Shown here: positions 12,801 through 24,237 of the stretch, piece by piece | Position numbering within the stretch: the stretch's first letter is position 1 | Layout: each line of letters begins with the position of its first letter | Source of the DNA: Nereocystis luetkeana | Taxonomy: Eukaryota; Sar; Phaeophyceae; Laminariales; Laminariaceae | NCBI GenBank assembly: GCA_031213475.1 | Contig: JARUPZ010000002.1 | Span: forward strand, 1 to 64,000 | DNA: 64,000 nt | Direction: 5' to 3' | The notes under the pieces: generated by a model | Database searches by the model: none | The model's input: only the letters and a program-made list of their open reading frames with translations | Told to the model about the DNA's origin: nothing | Translations under genes and position numbers: made by a program

Positions 12801-15089
12801 AAATTCTGCGCAATAGATCGAACGAGGCCTTCGCCGTGAGTCACCACTGTCTCAGCGAGCAAACGGGGTCGCGAACGGTTCGATTGTCAGTGAGTAGTCC
12901 TCCCCTGGCGGCACCGGACTACCCCTAACCTTTTAGTTCGGTGAGAAAGGGCGTGCTCGCTTGACAGAAATAATCAGCCTTAGGGTTTAGGGTTAGTGAA
13001 TGGAGTACGGACAGTGCGCAAGCATGATAAGCAACGACTGCTCATAAAACCAAGTGATGGTTAGATCGCTTGTTTGTGCTTGTGCTTGATGCAGTACCTC
13101 TAGAATGCGCGAAGGTTGCTCGTAGGATGCCAAGCGAGGGGGTGCCCTGTATTCCAGGGGCTACAGCGCGTGTACTCGCGATCCGTGACGAACCGTGCGT
13201 CCCATGGACACCCAGAGTTTCGTTTGCTCTCGTTTGATGACTCGCCGCAACGAGCCAACCGCACCCTTCCCTACTATGCACTACCATGCGCTGCTAAACT
13301 TCCGTGCTATCAATGAAGTATCATCCGTACTGCGATATGATACTACTAATACTGCGAAAGTCTCACGCTGTCAAATAAAATTTCTATCGACGTTACTAAC
13401 GAAATACCATCCGTACCACTCCGAAAGTTTTATGCTGTTCACAGAATGTCGATAGAAATGTGTCAAGTTCGCGATCGGAGGGGTCAATCGACGTGCAATA
13501 CTCCAGGACACTATTAATAGGTGGTTATTATCCTTGACACGCACAATGCAAATACGGTGGTGTATTCATATCAGTCATATCAGTCGTATCAGTCGTACTG
13601 AAGTTCGCACCCGTTCTCGATAGAAGCGGTACAGCCGGTGCCGTTGCCGCTTCGAACCTTCCCAATCGCGGGGATCTTCGCCTTCTTCCTCTTCCACCGT
13701 CACACTCTGAGAGAGCCAGTGCAGCCGTCATCGTTCAGGGAAAGCGATCGAACAGGAATATACTGTAGTTTGACGAGAGAACGAAAGTACTATTAATAGT
13801 CACGGTAATTCTGCTGCTGCGGTCGGCAATACGGTAGAAGCAGCGGAGGATGCAAAACACATGATTCGGAGGGAGGTCTTTCATTCGCCATGTTTTTGTC
13901 CGCGGAGAGGTCACGATGGAGCTGCCAATAGTTAATAGCTCACACCCACACCCTAGACGTCGTACAAACGATGTGGCCTGCTGCAACGACTACAAACCTT
14001 TGACTCGTGTCTACGGGACATTTTTGTTGCTTCGCCGTGCCACGCCCTGCTATTTATGAGTATGTCGCAAATATACACTGTCCGCCCACACACCGGTGTT
14101 TCTTCCAAGAGACCTTTTCAAAATGACTCTCTTAGAGACCCACCTCGACCCTAAGAAAGAGGCTGAGCAGAACTTCGTCCGCCTTGTCCCCCGGTAATGC
14201 CCACAAATCTGCTGTGCCCATCCCCCAAGGTTTATGGTACTGCATCTCCTCGGTCGTTTTGTGCGTAAAAGAATAGCGTTCTGCGTGGACGTCATACTGC
14301 TTCATCCACGTTCCTAAGAGCGCTCGTGCCACTCTCCATCTCCCCAACGCTGCGCGCAAATTCCGCTGGATGAGTTCGGCTGAATACCATCGAACTCTGT
14401 ACTCTCTTCCGGGAGAATCGTCGATTGAAGCAGTTGAACCACGCTGATGTCACGAGAAAACGAAAGCAAACGACGAGTGTGAAAGAAAAGCTGAGAATGG
14501 TGACCTCAAAGTTGTAAAGAAATCGCTGGACAATACCAAACGTCAGGCTAAACACTTCAAGACTATACCACCTTGATGTGAACGTGCGCATTCTTCTTAT
14601 TCTTGCTCGAACGTTCAGCGTGCCTATCGATTGAATGAAGCGGTCGCCATGCGTGCATGCCTGCGTCTTCCGCGCATAAACCGGGCTAACATTTTTCCAA
14701 CAGCATGAACAGTAATCCAACCCCTCGAGACCCCCTCCCCCCCTTCGAAAACCGCACACGTGTATTCCGTATATCGTGTATTTTACCAGGTATGGCGCAT
14801 AGCCCTTACCACTTACCGCCTACCGTCGCAGGGCAAGGGTATAAATGAGTGCACGTAAAGCACCGGGAACATGACTGTACCTGGTACCCACCTTGCTGTC
14901 GCCGGAAAGCCTTGACGAGCTTCGGGCTGTGGGTCTTGGGACGAGAGCCACGGGTTCGAACCAGTGAGAAAGTTTGCGTACTCCAGGCAACGGAGCGCCC
15001 CTTCGGTCTACATCATATATGGCTTCGCCCGTGTAGGTGTTGAACAAGAAGATGGTGCCGTCCGCCTGCGGATATTGCTCGAAGAATTC
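6827..15089 (-). CDS. WW-like and armadillo-type repeat protein (5' end missing)
   Basis: Eight exons join in phase on the minus strand: 15089-14892, 14365-14144, 12805-12614, 11914-11773, 11212-10951, 8998-8916, 8358-8230 and 7020-6827 (stop). Every junction has GT and AG and the codon phases agree throughout. Exon 1 has a WW-like block around DGTIFLFNTYTGEAIYD. Exon 2 has another, WMKQYDVHAERYSFTHKT followed by a Tyr where the second Trp is expected and then HKP. The rest is helical armadillo/HEAT-like sequence: IQAEACAALASM, HLVALHGCRILANMA, LACAVSAAVYNFVS and EMITRALAAL. About 473 residues are recovered. The start codon was not found and probably lies between 15090 and 16600. The last exon could instead splice at 6854 (GT), so the C-terminus is tentative. 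A scaffold role is inferred from fold only. Introns reach 2.0 kb. Confidence 0.72.
7230..7378. mobile_element. Hairpin MITE-like element C
   Basis: The left arm begins GTCGATCTTAACGAGG and contains CAGTATTTTCCCG. The right arm contains CGGGAAAATACTG and ends CCTCGTTGAAATCGAC. The arms are about 60 bp each around a small AT-rich centre. It lies in the last intron or 3' flank next to the last armadillo exon. I saw no second copy. Confidence 0.7.
7576..7663. repeat. Short tandem duplication
   Basis: Two copies about 45 bp apart share TTGAAGCTCATGGCATTAAT followed by AACGC. The unit sits in an intron of the armadillo gene. Confidence 0.85.
9695..10092. repeat. 31-bp minisatellite, about twelve copies
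   Basis: The core AAGTGTACCGGTATG recurs every 31 bp (one unit is 30), separated by variants of CCCATTCATAGTGAAC. The leftmost units are more degenerate. The array lies in the 2-kb intron between armadillo exons at 10951 and 8998. The unit contains the palindrome TACCGGTA. Confidence 0.92.
12197..12311. mobile_element. Hairpin MITE family B, copy 2
   Basis: The left end reads CTATTACGGGGGACCATAG and the right end ACTATGGCTCCCCGCAATA. The inner parts (AAATAGG and CCTATTT) pair as well. It is intronic in the armadillo gene. Confidence 0.85.
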
Positions 15090-16630
15090 CTGCTCGGATC
15101 AAGCAAAATCGCCGTACATAAGAGATACTCCTGTTTCCGAAAAAAAAAAAAACAGGGATGCACCTGCGTCTTGTACCTGGCGCTTATTACATGAAGGTGT
15201 ACTGCTGTAGTTCTATTTAGTTACCGGCGGTTGCGGTAGAAAGTACAAGTTTGTTGCTGTCAATTATATATCCCTTCGTATAGGTAAGGTGCCAAGAGTA
15301 CTATGTTTGATATGGCAGAGCTCCTATCACTATTAATAGTACCGTGCCTAGAGCTAGGTCATGAGGACATGCAAATTTGTTGTTGTTGATTCTTCGCTGT
15401 ACACGTGTATCATGTACGTACGCTGTGGGAGTTGTTCGCCACTGACCTACAGTACGAACATGTTGGCCCCGGTAATTCAGACTGAAGGCCAAAAGTCGAC
15501 GGGATATCAAGATACATAACCTATCTAGCAAGAGACAGCAGTATTACCAATCTCGTGACATCATTCTCCCGAGGAAAGACTGACCATATCTCCGCCTGTG
15601 TTGCGACTATAAATATTAATAGTACGTACTAGAATTGACGCTCCGCAATCATTGTTCGTCGTTGGCTACTGCTGTTCCAGGAGGTTAATTCTGCCGTTGA
15701 GGCTGCCAGAAAAATCACCAGATGTATCTGAGCATGTGAGGCAATTCGTCCAACGTGATCAACCAGCACGTATCATCAGTCACCTCGACTGCAGTCTCAT
15801 GTCATCAACGCTGTAGGTAGCCTTCGCCTTCGCCGAGCAAGGGTGGGATCGGTACGAGTGTTGCCCCCAATGACATCCTATGCGAGGGCGCAGGCCGCCT
15901 TGTATTCGCGCCGCCCTCCTATTAATATACGATAAACTTTACTGGGGAGGAAGAGCTTTTCGAAATAAGCAAATCATCTAAACGTTCTCACCAGGCTACT
16001 CCTCTTCCAGGCGTCTCGGTAGGGCAACGGCTCCTCGTCGTGCGTCCCTTTCAAAGACATGCCTTATGATTTACCCCATTGGTCGTCGATCTGGAAAGTG
16101 CACAACTACGAGTTCTCTTGTACCATGCAGTGCGCACTGCAGCAGTGCCTTCACTTAGCTCAATGTGCAGCATGACATACTGCTTGCCATACACTTGGTA
16201 CGTCGTACCCGTGTGATTCCGATGATGTACGGCGTAGGCCGTACACTGAATCAAGTTGTTGTTGACAGTCTCACGTCCGCAGCCTGCACGGTTCGGCGTT
16301 AGGGCGACTGCTACATTTCAGCACGGCACGGCATATGCCCTGTGTTCCACAACCCCTCCCCTCGTTGTAGCGTCCTTCTGTACGCTTTTTCAATCGTGTT
16401 ATTTGCTACTAGCGTTCTTCGACAACGAACAAGCCAAAATGACCAAATGATTTCCGCTTGACGAGCGACGAGCCGACGAGAAGACGAGAAGACTTCGAGA
16501 AGAAAAGAGGAGCGTTTCAGAACATGCCACCTGTGTTTTCTCGAACACCCGTCGGCCCAAAGGAGAACAAACGCAACCTCTGATAGCACGTTTTCTTGCA
16601 GGGTTTACCAAGCCCATACGGTATGAGCTG
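15090..16630. promoter_or_regulatory. Divergent intergenic region between the armadillo gene and ERGIC3
   Basis: This 1.5 kb separates the recovered 5' exon of the minus-strand armadillo gene from the ATG of the plus-strand ERGIC3 gene. It should hold the ERGIC3 promoter and the missing 5' exon(s) of the armadillo gene. CTATTAATAG-type words occur near 15332, 15613 and 15918. No TATA box or initiator can be assigned with confidence. Confidence 0.4.
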
Positions 16631-19600
16631 ATGGCTATGTCCAATGGAAACACGCAATGGATTACTGGTGCAATGTCACGTCAAAGGCACGGAGGCGGCT
16701 GGGCGCCAGACACTCGTCGTGAGGATTCCCGGTCGGAAGGAAACTCAGCCCTCTGGAGAATTATCAAGCGGCTAGACGTGTACGCGAGGATAGACGATGA
16801 CTTGCAGGTCAAGACAGAAACAGGTGCCGCTGTGACCATCGGCTTCTGGATCCTGATGATAGTGCTGGTTATTGGGGAGGTACAGGCGTATATGAAGGTG
16901 CAACCCGCAATCGAGCACGTGGTTGTAGACTCCACCATGGGACAACGGGTGCGGATCAACGCTGACATCGTGAGTGCAAATTTGCCCTTTGTCTGTGCCG
17001 TCTGTACTGGGGGTGTACAGACCTGGAGGGCCTCTTTGTTTGTGGTACTGGTACTGCTGTGTATCATACGTGGTAGGGCGCACAGCAGTTATCCTCTGCA
17101 CGCGGGTACCATTGACGCTTTGTTCGAGTTCCCATGGATTGTTACCACAGCCACTACGGAAGTATGCGAGTACGAGTAGAATAGGAGGCATAGATGACGA
17201 GTCGTAGAGCTCTACATTGCTATGTGTGGTAAAGTCTATCCTGTTGATCGTACTCGTGCTGTAAAAGGCTGACAGGCTGACCCACTCCACTTCCTGTTGG
17301 CTTAGTCATGTAGTTCGAATCCATCTCATCAATAAAAAGTCGGAGAGGCCATCCTTGGTACACCGGCTCCCCGCCACCCCGCTCATGAGTGTGTAGTGTA
17401 TTGCTGGCTGTATTCTTCATCTTTCAGCTTGTTTGTACGTCTGGTGGTATGAAAAATTCACAGGCTCATGTCCTGTTACGAACCGCGCACTCGATTTTTT
17501 TTTTTTTTTTTTTTTCGCATCCCATTCATTATCTTCGCACATCTTCTTCTCTCTCTCCTTCCCACTCGTAACTCAGATCCGGGGTCACATAGCAGGCTCT
17601 TCTCCCCCCTTCCCGCTACGGTACGTGCCTTCATTTTTATCGCGAGAAGATTTCAGCCTTTTCTTCCCTCGTCGACTCGCATCGAATTGTGCCTACCCAC
17701 GCTGCAAGGCACTCTCAACAATTGAATCCTTTTTTATTTTTATTTTTGCAAATAAAGTCAAAGTCCGACCCACCTGGGGCTCGAACCCAGGACTCAAACA
17801 AGCAGAATTCGAGGTTAACCACTTGAACCACCGGGGCGACCGGATTGGTTAGATTTGGATGTGGGTCAATGTGAAAACAACAACATACAGGCCCAGATCC
17901 ATGGTCATACATACGTTAGCGAGGTTGAATCCATCCCATCAACAATCCACGGAGGGAGTCGGAGAGGCCATCGTTGGCACGCATACGAAGCGGGGATTGT
18001 CAACGGGGTGGGGAGCGGGTCGGGGCGCCCCAACCCGCTCCCCGCCGCGGCGCCTGCCTGACAGTTTGACGTGTGGTGGCCTATATGTGGGCAATGACAG
18101 CCGACAGAGCAGGACAGAGTGCTAAATTTTAAATTTTCAGTTTTCAGCACAGGGTACGATTTTTTTCCCGTACATGTACCGGTACTGCTGTACAGGATAC
18201 TCAACTGCAGCAGGTCATTGGCCCCGAGCGGAACAGCGCACAAAATCGACGCGAGCCTAGAGCAGACTTTAGTAAGTCAGAGGGAGCATCGAAGTGAAAA
18301 GCCATTGACGGCGGGAAAGCTACAGAGCCAGATTATGTATACCCAATGAAATTTGGAGTAGATGGTTGATGGCCTGCAGAGCCAAATCGTGTGTTGACTT
18401 GACCTCAGCAGGGAGGGGACTACTGAACGAAAATGGATTTATGGATTTATACCTCGACATAAAGTTAAAAAGCAGGGGATTTGGGGGTTTACCTAGTTTT
18501 CGTCTCAGAGCTCAGTGGCTGAGTGACCTGGGAGAAGCTCTTGGCTCCATAGACATGGCTGTCTGCGAAGGTTTACGACACTGTTGTTTCACGGACTCTG
18601 CACCTTCGAAGATACAACGGCTGTGGTGCTGGTATCCCCATCGTTTGGTTAGCTGCTCTAAGAGAGACAGACGAGGCATGGGAAAACGGTTGTAGATGGG
18701 AGGGAGGGGGAGGGGGCGTACTCATCTGTTGTTTGCATCAATCGTTTAACCACTGACCACGCAGTCCATCCGAGACGTTTGAAGGGGGGGGGGGGTCAGG
18801 GTAGGGACAGGAAGAGAAGGAGAGGTCAGGGGTCATAGAGAGGCGGTTAAGGGGATGTAATTAACCCTCTGCAGCAGCCGCCGGAGGCCCACCGGCTACC
18901 CTGATCCCATCCACAGGCACCCCACCGGGCTACCCTGATCCCATGTATGCCAGCAGCGGTTGTCTATAGCCACGGAAAATCAAACGAAAAACAAACAAAA
19001 AAAAACGACCTCGCATAGCTGGTATCGAACCCGGAACCTCGCGAACAGCAAGGTGAGTCGGTATGTCTCCGGGCCGTAGCAATCCTTCGATTCCCGCCCC
19101 CCCCGACCACGACCTGCGTATGTTAGCCTACCTAAACTTACAGTACAGTAACGACTCGAAGCCCAAGAAAAATCCTGGAATCAGGTTACGCTAAAAATCG
19201 TTCAACACAACTTCACAATACGACACACAGCACTATTGAATACGTATGAAACAACTCCCCGGAAACTAATAACGCTGCCTTGCGCGATGCCTTGCGCGGT
19301 TCCTTGCGCTTGCTCCCCCAGACGTTCCATGCTGTACCCTGCCTGGACGTGCACGTGGATGCCATGGACGTCGCTGGCGATAATCAAATCGACATCGACC
19401 ACGACATGACCAAACAGCGACTCGACGCAGGGGGGCTGGCGATTGGGAAGCCCCTCTCCGAAATTGTGAGTGGTCTTTCCTTGCCAACCTTGCCAACTGT
19501 GAGTGCTCCTCTTTTCTGGTGTGCCGTCAGGGCCATCGAGAGCGGCTCTGTCTCTTGTCACACATGTCGCGGTACTATGGGCGGCAAAGAAATATTAGTG

Positions 19601-22600
19601 CGATACCTCTCAGAGACTTGCTGGCACTGGTGGCCGCTCGTGCGCCGTTGCCGCACCCAGTGATACAGCAGTACATACTGCTGTCGAATATCCTGTAAAT
19701 TGAATGTATCCAACGTGTACTCGTGTTGTTACTCTGCACCACATGTCTGGTATTAAAGGTGATTCGGAGTTTCACCCTGGTGTGGGTTGGCCCACCTTAC
19801 TGTCACTGACGTATGATATGTGCACACAGTGTGCTCATGTTGCGTCAGGCACTTCGATAGGATTTGGCACGCGCTGCCCTGAGGAAAGGACATGCCAAGG
19901 ACATGTCAAGAAAATTGTCCAGGAAACTGCGCTCTAAGCCGCCGGCGTGCCCTCTCGTGCGGCCCTCCTGCATACAGCCAGGCCAAATCGATGAGAGCTT
20001 GCAGGTGGCGTCAGACTACTGCGGAAGCTGCTACGGGGCCACAGGAGCAATGGGCGTCCATGGTGCCGTTGGGAAGTGTTGTAATACTTGCAAAGAGGTG
20101 GCAGACGCCTATACCGCCATGGGATGGGCGCTGCATGATATTCGACGAACGGCGGAGCAGGTGAGTCCGATGTTGCATGATAGCAGGTCGTAGGAAGTGT
20201 GATACATGTCACCGCGCTTGTCGTGCTTTCGCGTCCATTGCGCAGAGTTTTTTTTTATTGTCCCGTTCCCGATCGGCAAAGGTTTCCAATGCCGCGAGCT
20301 TGAGCCGATACGTTTTTGTGTGGCCTGCGCCCGGGGCGAGGTTGTTGAGCTCGCGAAGCCCGTAGATGGACGGAGAGGCATCCTGCCTTCCAGCACGTAA
20401 AAAGCTGTTTTCACGACCAGACGAGAGAGACTGCTATGCGCGATGTTCCCAGCAGCGAGCAGCAGTATCTTAAATGCCCGCCATAAGATCCGTATCCACG
20501 TAGGAAACCCAGGGATGTACCCGGATGCCCCCTGGCCACCACACTACTCGATGGTGCCGCCGGCATGTCGGGATGTCATCGGCAGGATAGAAGGAGTCCT
20601 TGAAGTAGTCACAAACCTCCCTTTGGTAAAACCCGGTTGAAACGTCCTTTGGTCAAAGCCTTACCATTGCTGTAATGCTCGGAGGTCCAACCTTGCCTGA
20701 ATTAGGCTTGAGCGGCCCTCGAGTGTACGAGATCGAACGCATTCCGGCGATTTGGCGTTCGATTAAAATCCGCGTGGATAAGTGGTCATGTCGGGCCGAG
20801 AGTGGGTATGTCTATGCGCGTCCCTTTGCTTCGTTCCCTAATTTTCATATTGTAGGTTATGTGGGTGGGATTTTCGAAAAAACGAGCAAAAACGAAAAAA
20901 AGTAAGAAAGCAAAGTTTTTTGCACAGAACTCAGTGTGGGATGGGCTATCTCACTCAGTTTTGACTGCTTTTGGATTCTGATTCGAGCTCTGAGAATCGA
21001 TTTTCTTGATTTTTTTCGACTGTTTGAAAAACAAATGAAATAAGTGTGCGATTTTCGTTGTCTTGGACATAGTGTTTAGCTGAGCTGAATTGGGTGTGCT
21101 TTTCGAAAAACAAAAAACAAACGGAAAAAACGGAGAAACGAAAAGGGCAGGAATGTTCCGCAAGTAATTGAAGAAGGACGCCCAGGTAAGGTTCTCCGAG
21201 AAGTGGGGTTGGGTAGGAGCGTTCCGAGTGGGAGCTCTGAGAGCGCAGCAAGGCCTTTTAATCTAGTGTGGCCAGGAAAAATTAGTTGCCGAGGTAAATG
21301 TAATAAAGTATTTGATAGTCACACTAGCTGTGCCTCGGGTCTACTTGGCGACAAGGAATAGAACCCTACTCTCCCTCTTCCAGTGTTGCCTCCTGTGTGG
21401 CTAGCCAAGGTATTTGGTTGAAGTGCTGCCTTTGGCGTGTCTGACGTTTTCCTCGTATTCCTTTCCATGGCGCGCTCTCTGTTTCTTTCTCTCTCCGCCC
21501 GGCTGCTCAGTGCATCCGCGATTATCACCTCGAGTCTCCGATAGCTGAAGGAGAAGGCTGTCGCCTGGCTGGGTTTATGACTGTCAACAAGGTGAGAGGC
21601 TTGTGGCGACGGTATCGGTTTTGCCCACCCCCGTTTTCCCAAAACCATGCTGCTATATGTAAAGACGAAGCAGGCTACGCACAACATAGTATCGCGTGCA
21701 ACGCTGTCTAATAGGGCACGGAAGTATGCCTAGCAGATAACCCCTTGCTAGGAAGACCTCCTTGTTCTGCACAATGGAACATGGCGTACCAGTGATGTGG
21801 ACCAAATATTACTACAGCAGTGCTTACTCTCGAGGCAATCGTGGCCTACCGTTGATTACATGTGCTTTAGATAATAACTTTAGATTTTCCCTATGCGTCA
21901 AGTGTAACGCTGGATAAGAGCGTCTGAGATCGTGCCATCGATGCTGACTGTACCTATTGTTACATGTACAAACACAACAATCAATAATCCGAGCCGATCA
22001 CATTATTTTTTAGTAGTTTAATCGGGGAAATCCTGCAACTACTTGCGGTAGGACAACGGCGACGCTATCTTCGCAACTCCAATATTTTCGGTTTCCGGAG
22101 TGTAATCAAGAATCCATAGCCCACCCCTTTCCGACGCCATCTACCTCCGCCCAACGAAAACCTAACGTCGCATTCCTCGCTCAATGGTGTCCGGCAATCA
22201 ATGGAATGTCCCGTCATTCCGGCGTTGCTACTTCCTTCCCCAAGGTCTCAGGAAACTTCCATGTGGCCGCGGGGGAAGGGGTGATGCGCGACGGGAGGCA
22301 CATCCACTTGTATAATATGGACGACGCCGAGAAGTTCAACAGCAGCCACACCATACACCGGCTCTCGTTTGGGGACCCCTACCCGGGGATGCGGCCGAAC
22401 CCACTGGACGGCACCAGCAGGATCATCGATGAAGGTAGGGGTAGCAACTCGTCGCCACTAGCAAAGCCGGCGCAGCGCCCACGATACATGAGTTACCCTT
22501 GAAGTGTAGTGGTACAGCTAACCCTAAGCCCCCGGTATCTAGACAGTAGCTAGATAGCGATCGTAGAGTGCGCGATGTTGTCGGGTGTGTAGGTAGCTGC

Positions 22601-24237
22601 GTCTTGACGCGATATGACGAAGATAGGGAGGGGGCGTCATGTGTATCCGGCTGTCCGACGTTTCATTCCCTGATATGTACCTGGTATATATTTCCGTCGT
22701 GGTCGCGTGTTTTTTTGTTTTTCTGTCGATGATGGGCTGTGGAGTCACTCCGCAGAGAAAATAATGGTCGACACCTCGCTTGGACTTTCGAAGAAATCAC
22801 CTGCGATTTCATCCCGCCTCGCATCAGGCGTTAACGGTACAAGCTCAAAACATCATTGTGCTCGAAACATCGCTGGGTGTGCAATTTTTTGCTGCAGCCA
22901 ACTTTCAATCTGGGTACTACTGCGAGTCGTTGGCACTTTGCCAACATCGGGTGTCACTTGAAGTACTTGATTCACCTTGTACCCTGTTCGTATTTCTCCG
23001 AATGAGAATGACGGTCCAGCCACCACTCCTCGGATCAGATGTGCTACTCGGAAAGAACGCTGTTTTCACCGTATATAGCTGCATATTTGCCTTCCATCAT
23101 CGAACGCCTTACAGATAAAGGTACCGGGTTGTTCCAGTACTTCATCAAGCTCGTGCCCACAGTGCACTCGCTCGAATTAGAGGCCGAGTTTGGGTCACAG
23201 ACGACCAGCCAGTTCGCGTACACGTACAAATTTCGATCGATCACGGGCGCCACGGAGTACCACACGGACCACACCGCCGATGTTCCCCACCACCACGCCG
23301 CGCACGGAGAGGAGCATGGCAAGGGCGGAAGCGAGCCTGCCGCTAAAACCATGCTTTTGCCAGGTGTGTGCCAAGATTATGGTGCTAATACTAGTATATA
23401 CTAGTATCATGTTGAGGCAAAGCGTGGAGAGGAAATTGGTCAAGACGCCGTACTTTTGAAAGTTAGCAAATGTATCGTGCGAGGGTTCATAGACAAGTCA
23501 GCCGCTATTCTTCAAGTAAAACTGTTAGGAGTGGCCTCTGCAAACGTATTGAAAATCTGGTTGTGATGAATCAACCGTCAAGCAAATGTGCCAAGCATGT
23601 TCGGTAGGATGGTCAGAGTACGATGAGTTGCCGCCTGCTCCCCGAAGGGCTAGTGCTGGCCAAAGGGCTGGTGCTGGCCAGGTCCGACTAAGTCAGTGCA
23701 CTGAGGGGGGGACTGTTGTTGATGCAGAGCATGCAGCGGTAGCATCGCTCTCCGACCCCCGTCCAAATCTCCGATGCCAAGTCAACAGCAGCAAAAAATG
23801 CAATGCGGACTGTGCAGGGCGTCGATGATTGCTTATCACATTCCTGGTACCTGGTTTGCAACTTTGTTGACTTTTACAGCCAACCCACGCATCGAAGATA
23901 TGCGCGATAAACGACCACCATGGACCGTTTGTCCCGCCAGACCTCACTAACCCTAACCCTAACCCTAACCCGCCTCCGCCGCCTCCCTTGAATCGCCCTT
24001 TCGCTTCCGACTGCTCCGATTCTCTTTTGTCACCTGCCGCTGGAAACAGGAATTTTCTTCGTGTACGACGTTTCGCCTTTCATGGTGGAGATCGCTGCGG
24101 CCCCGACAATTCCCTTCTCGCACCTTTTGATTCGACTTTGCGCAGTAGCCGGAGGCGCTTTCGCCGTTTCTGGGATCGTGGATTCCGCCGCTTTTCACGT
24201 TTCGAAACGGTTGAGGCGGCATTCTTCGCTACTCTAA
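16631..24237 (+). CDS. ERGIC3: ERGIC3/Erv46-family ER-Golgi cargo receptor (complete)
   Basis: Seven exons join in phase into 457 residues: 16631-16969, 19322-19465, 19978-20160, 21511-21591, 22245-22434, 23115-23363 and 24050-24237. Erv46/ERGIC3 proteins cycle between ER and Golgi in COPII/COPI vesicles with an Erv41 partner and help sort or retrieve cargo. The family pattern is clear: KRLDVYARI near residue 47, a first membrane segment about 66-84, DAMDVAGDNQIDIDHDM in exon 2, CGSCYGA then KCCNTCKEV in exon 3, EGEGCRLAGF in exon 4, SGNFHVAAG and RLSFGDPYPG in exon 5, FQYFIKLVPT in exon 6, and VYDVSPFMVEI followed by a second membrane segment (about 420-444) in exon 7. Exon 5 must use an AAG acceptor, since the CAG seven bases downstream breaks the frame. 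The first ATG is in frame with a second at 16673. Oddities are a His/Asp/Glu-rich insertion before the last exon and the basic tail KRLRRHSSLL. A SINE lies in intron 1. Confidence 0.92.
17495..17841 (-). mobile_element. tRNA-derived SINE, copy 1
   Basis: Read on the minus strand, it starts GTCGCCCCGGTGGTTCAAG and carries a pol III A box (TGGTTCAAGTGG) and B box (GGTTCGAGCCC). A body of about 250 bp follows, ending in a poly-A tail seen as poly-T at 17495-17515. It lies in ERGIC3 intron 1, antisense to the gene. Confidence 0.93.
23947..23971. repeat. Interstitial telomere-like repeat (CCCTAA)4
   Basis: About four perfect CTAACC units lie in the last ERGIC3 intron, some 78 bp before the 3' splice site at 24049. 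The C-rich strand is the sense strand of the gene. Confidence 0.95.

Noticed and set aside
14292..14759. 155-residue minus-strand frame with hydrophobic stretches
   Set aside because: It overlaps the armadillo exon at 14144-14365 in the wrong frame; the hydrophobic part is a T-rich intron.
17760..17841. A functional tRNA gene
   Set aside because: The tRNA-like head is shared by four dispersed copies with the same 3' body and poly-A tail, so it is a SINE head.
17433..17852. 139-residue open frame with a Phe run
   Set aside because: It is translated SINE DNA, the Phe run being the poly-T tail.
19015..19085. tRNA gene on the minus strand (GGTTCGATACC)
   Set aside because: A B-box-like word is present but no paired acceptor or T stem could be formed.
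23948..23971. Chromosome end
   Set aside because: Only four TTAGGG-type units occur, inside an intron with coding sequence on both sides.
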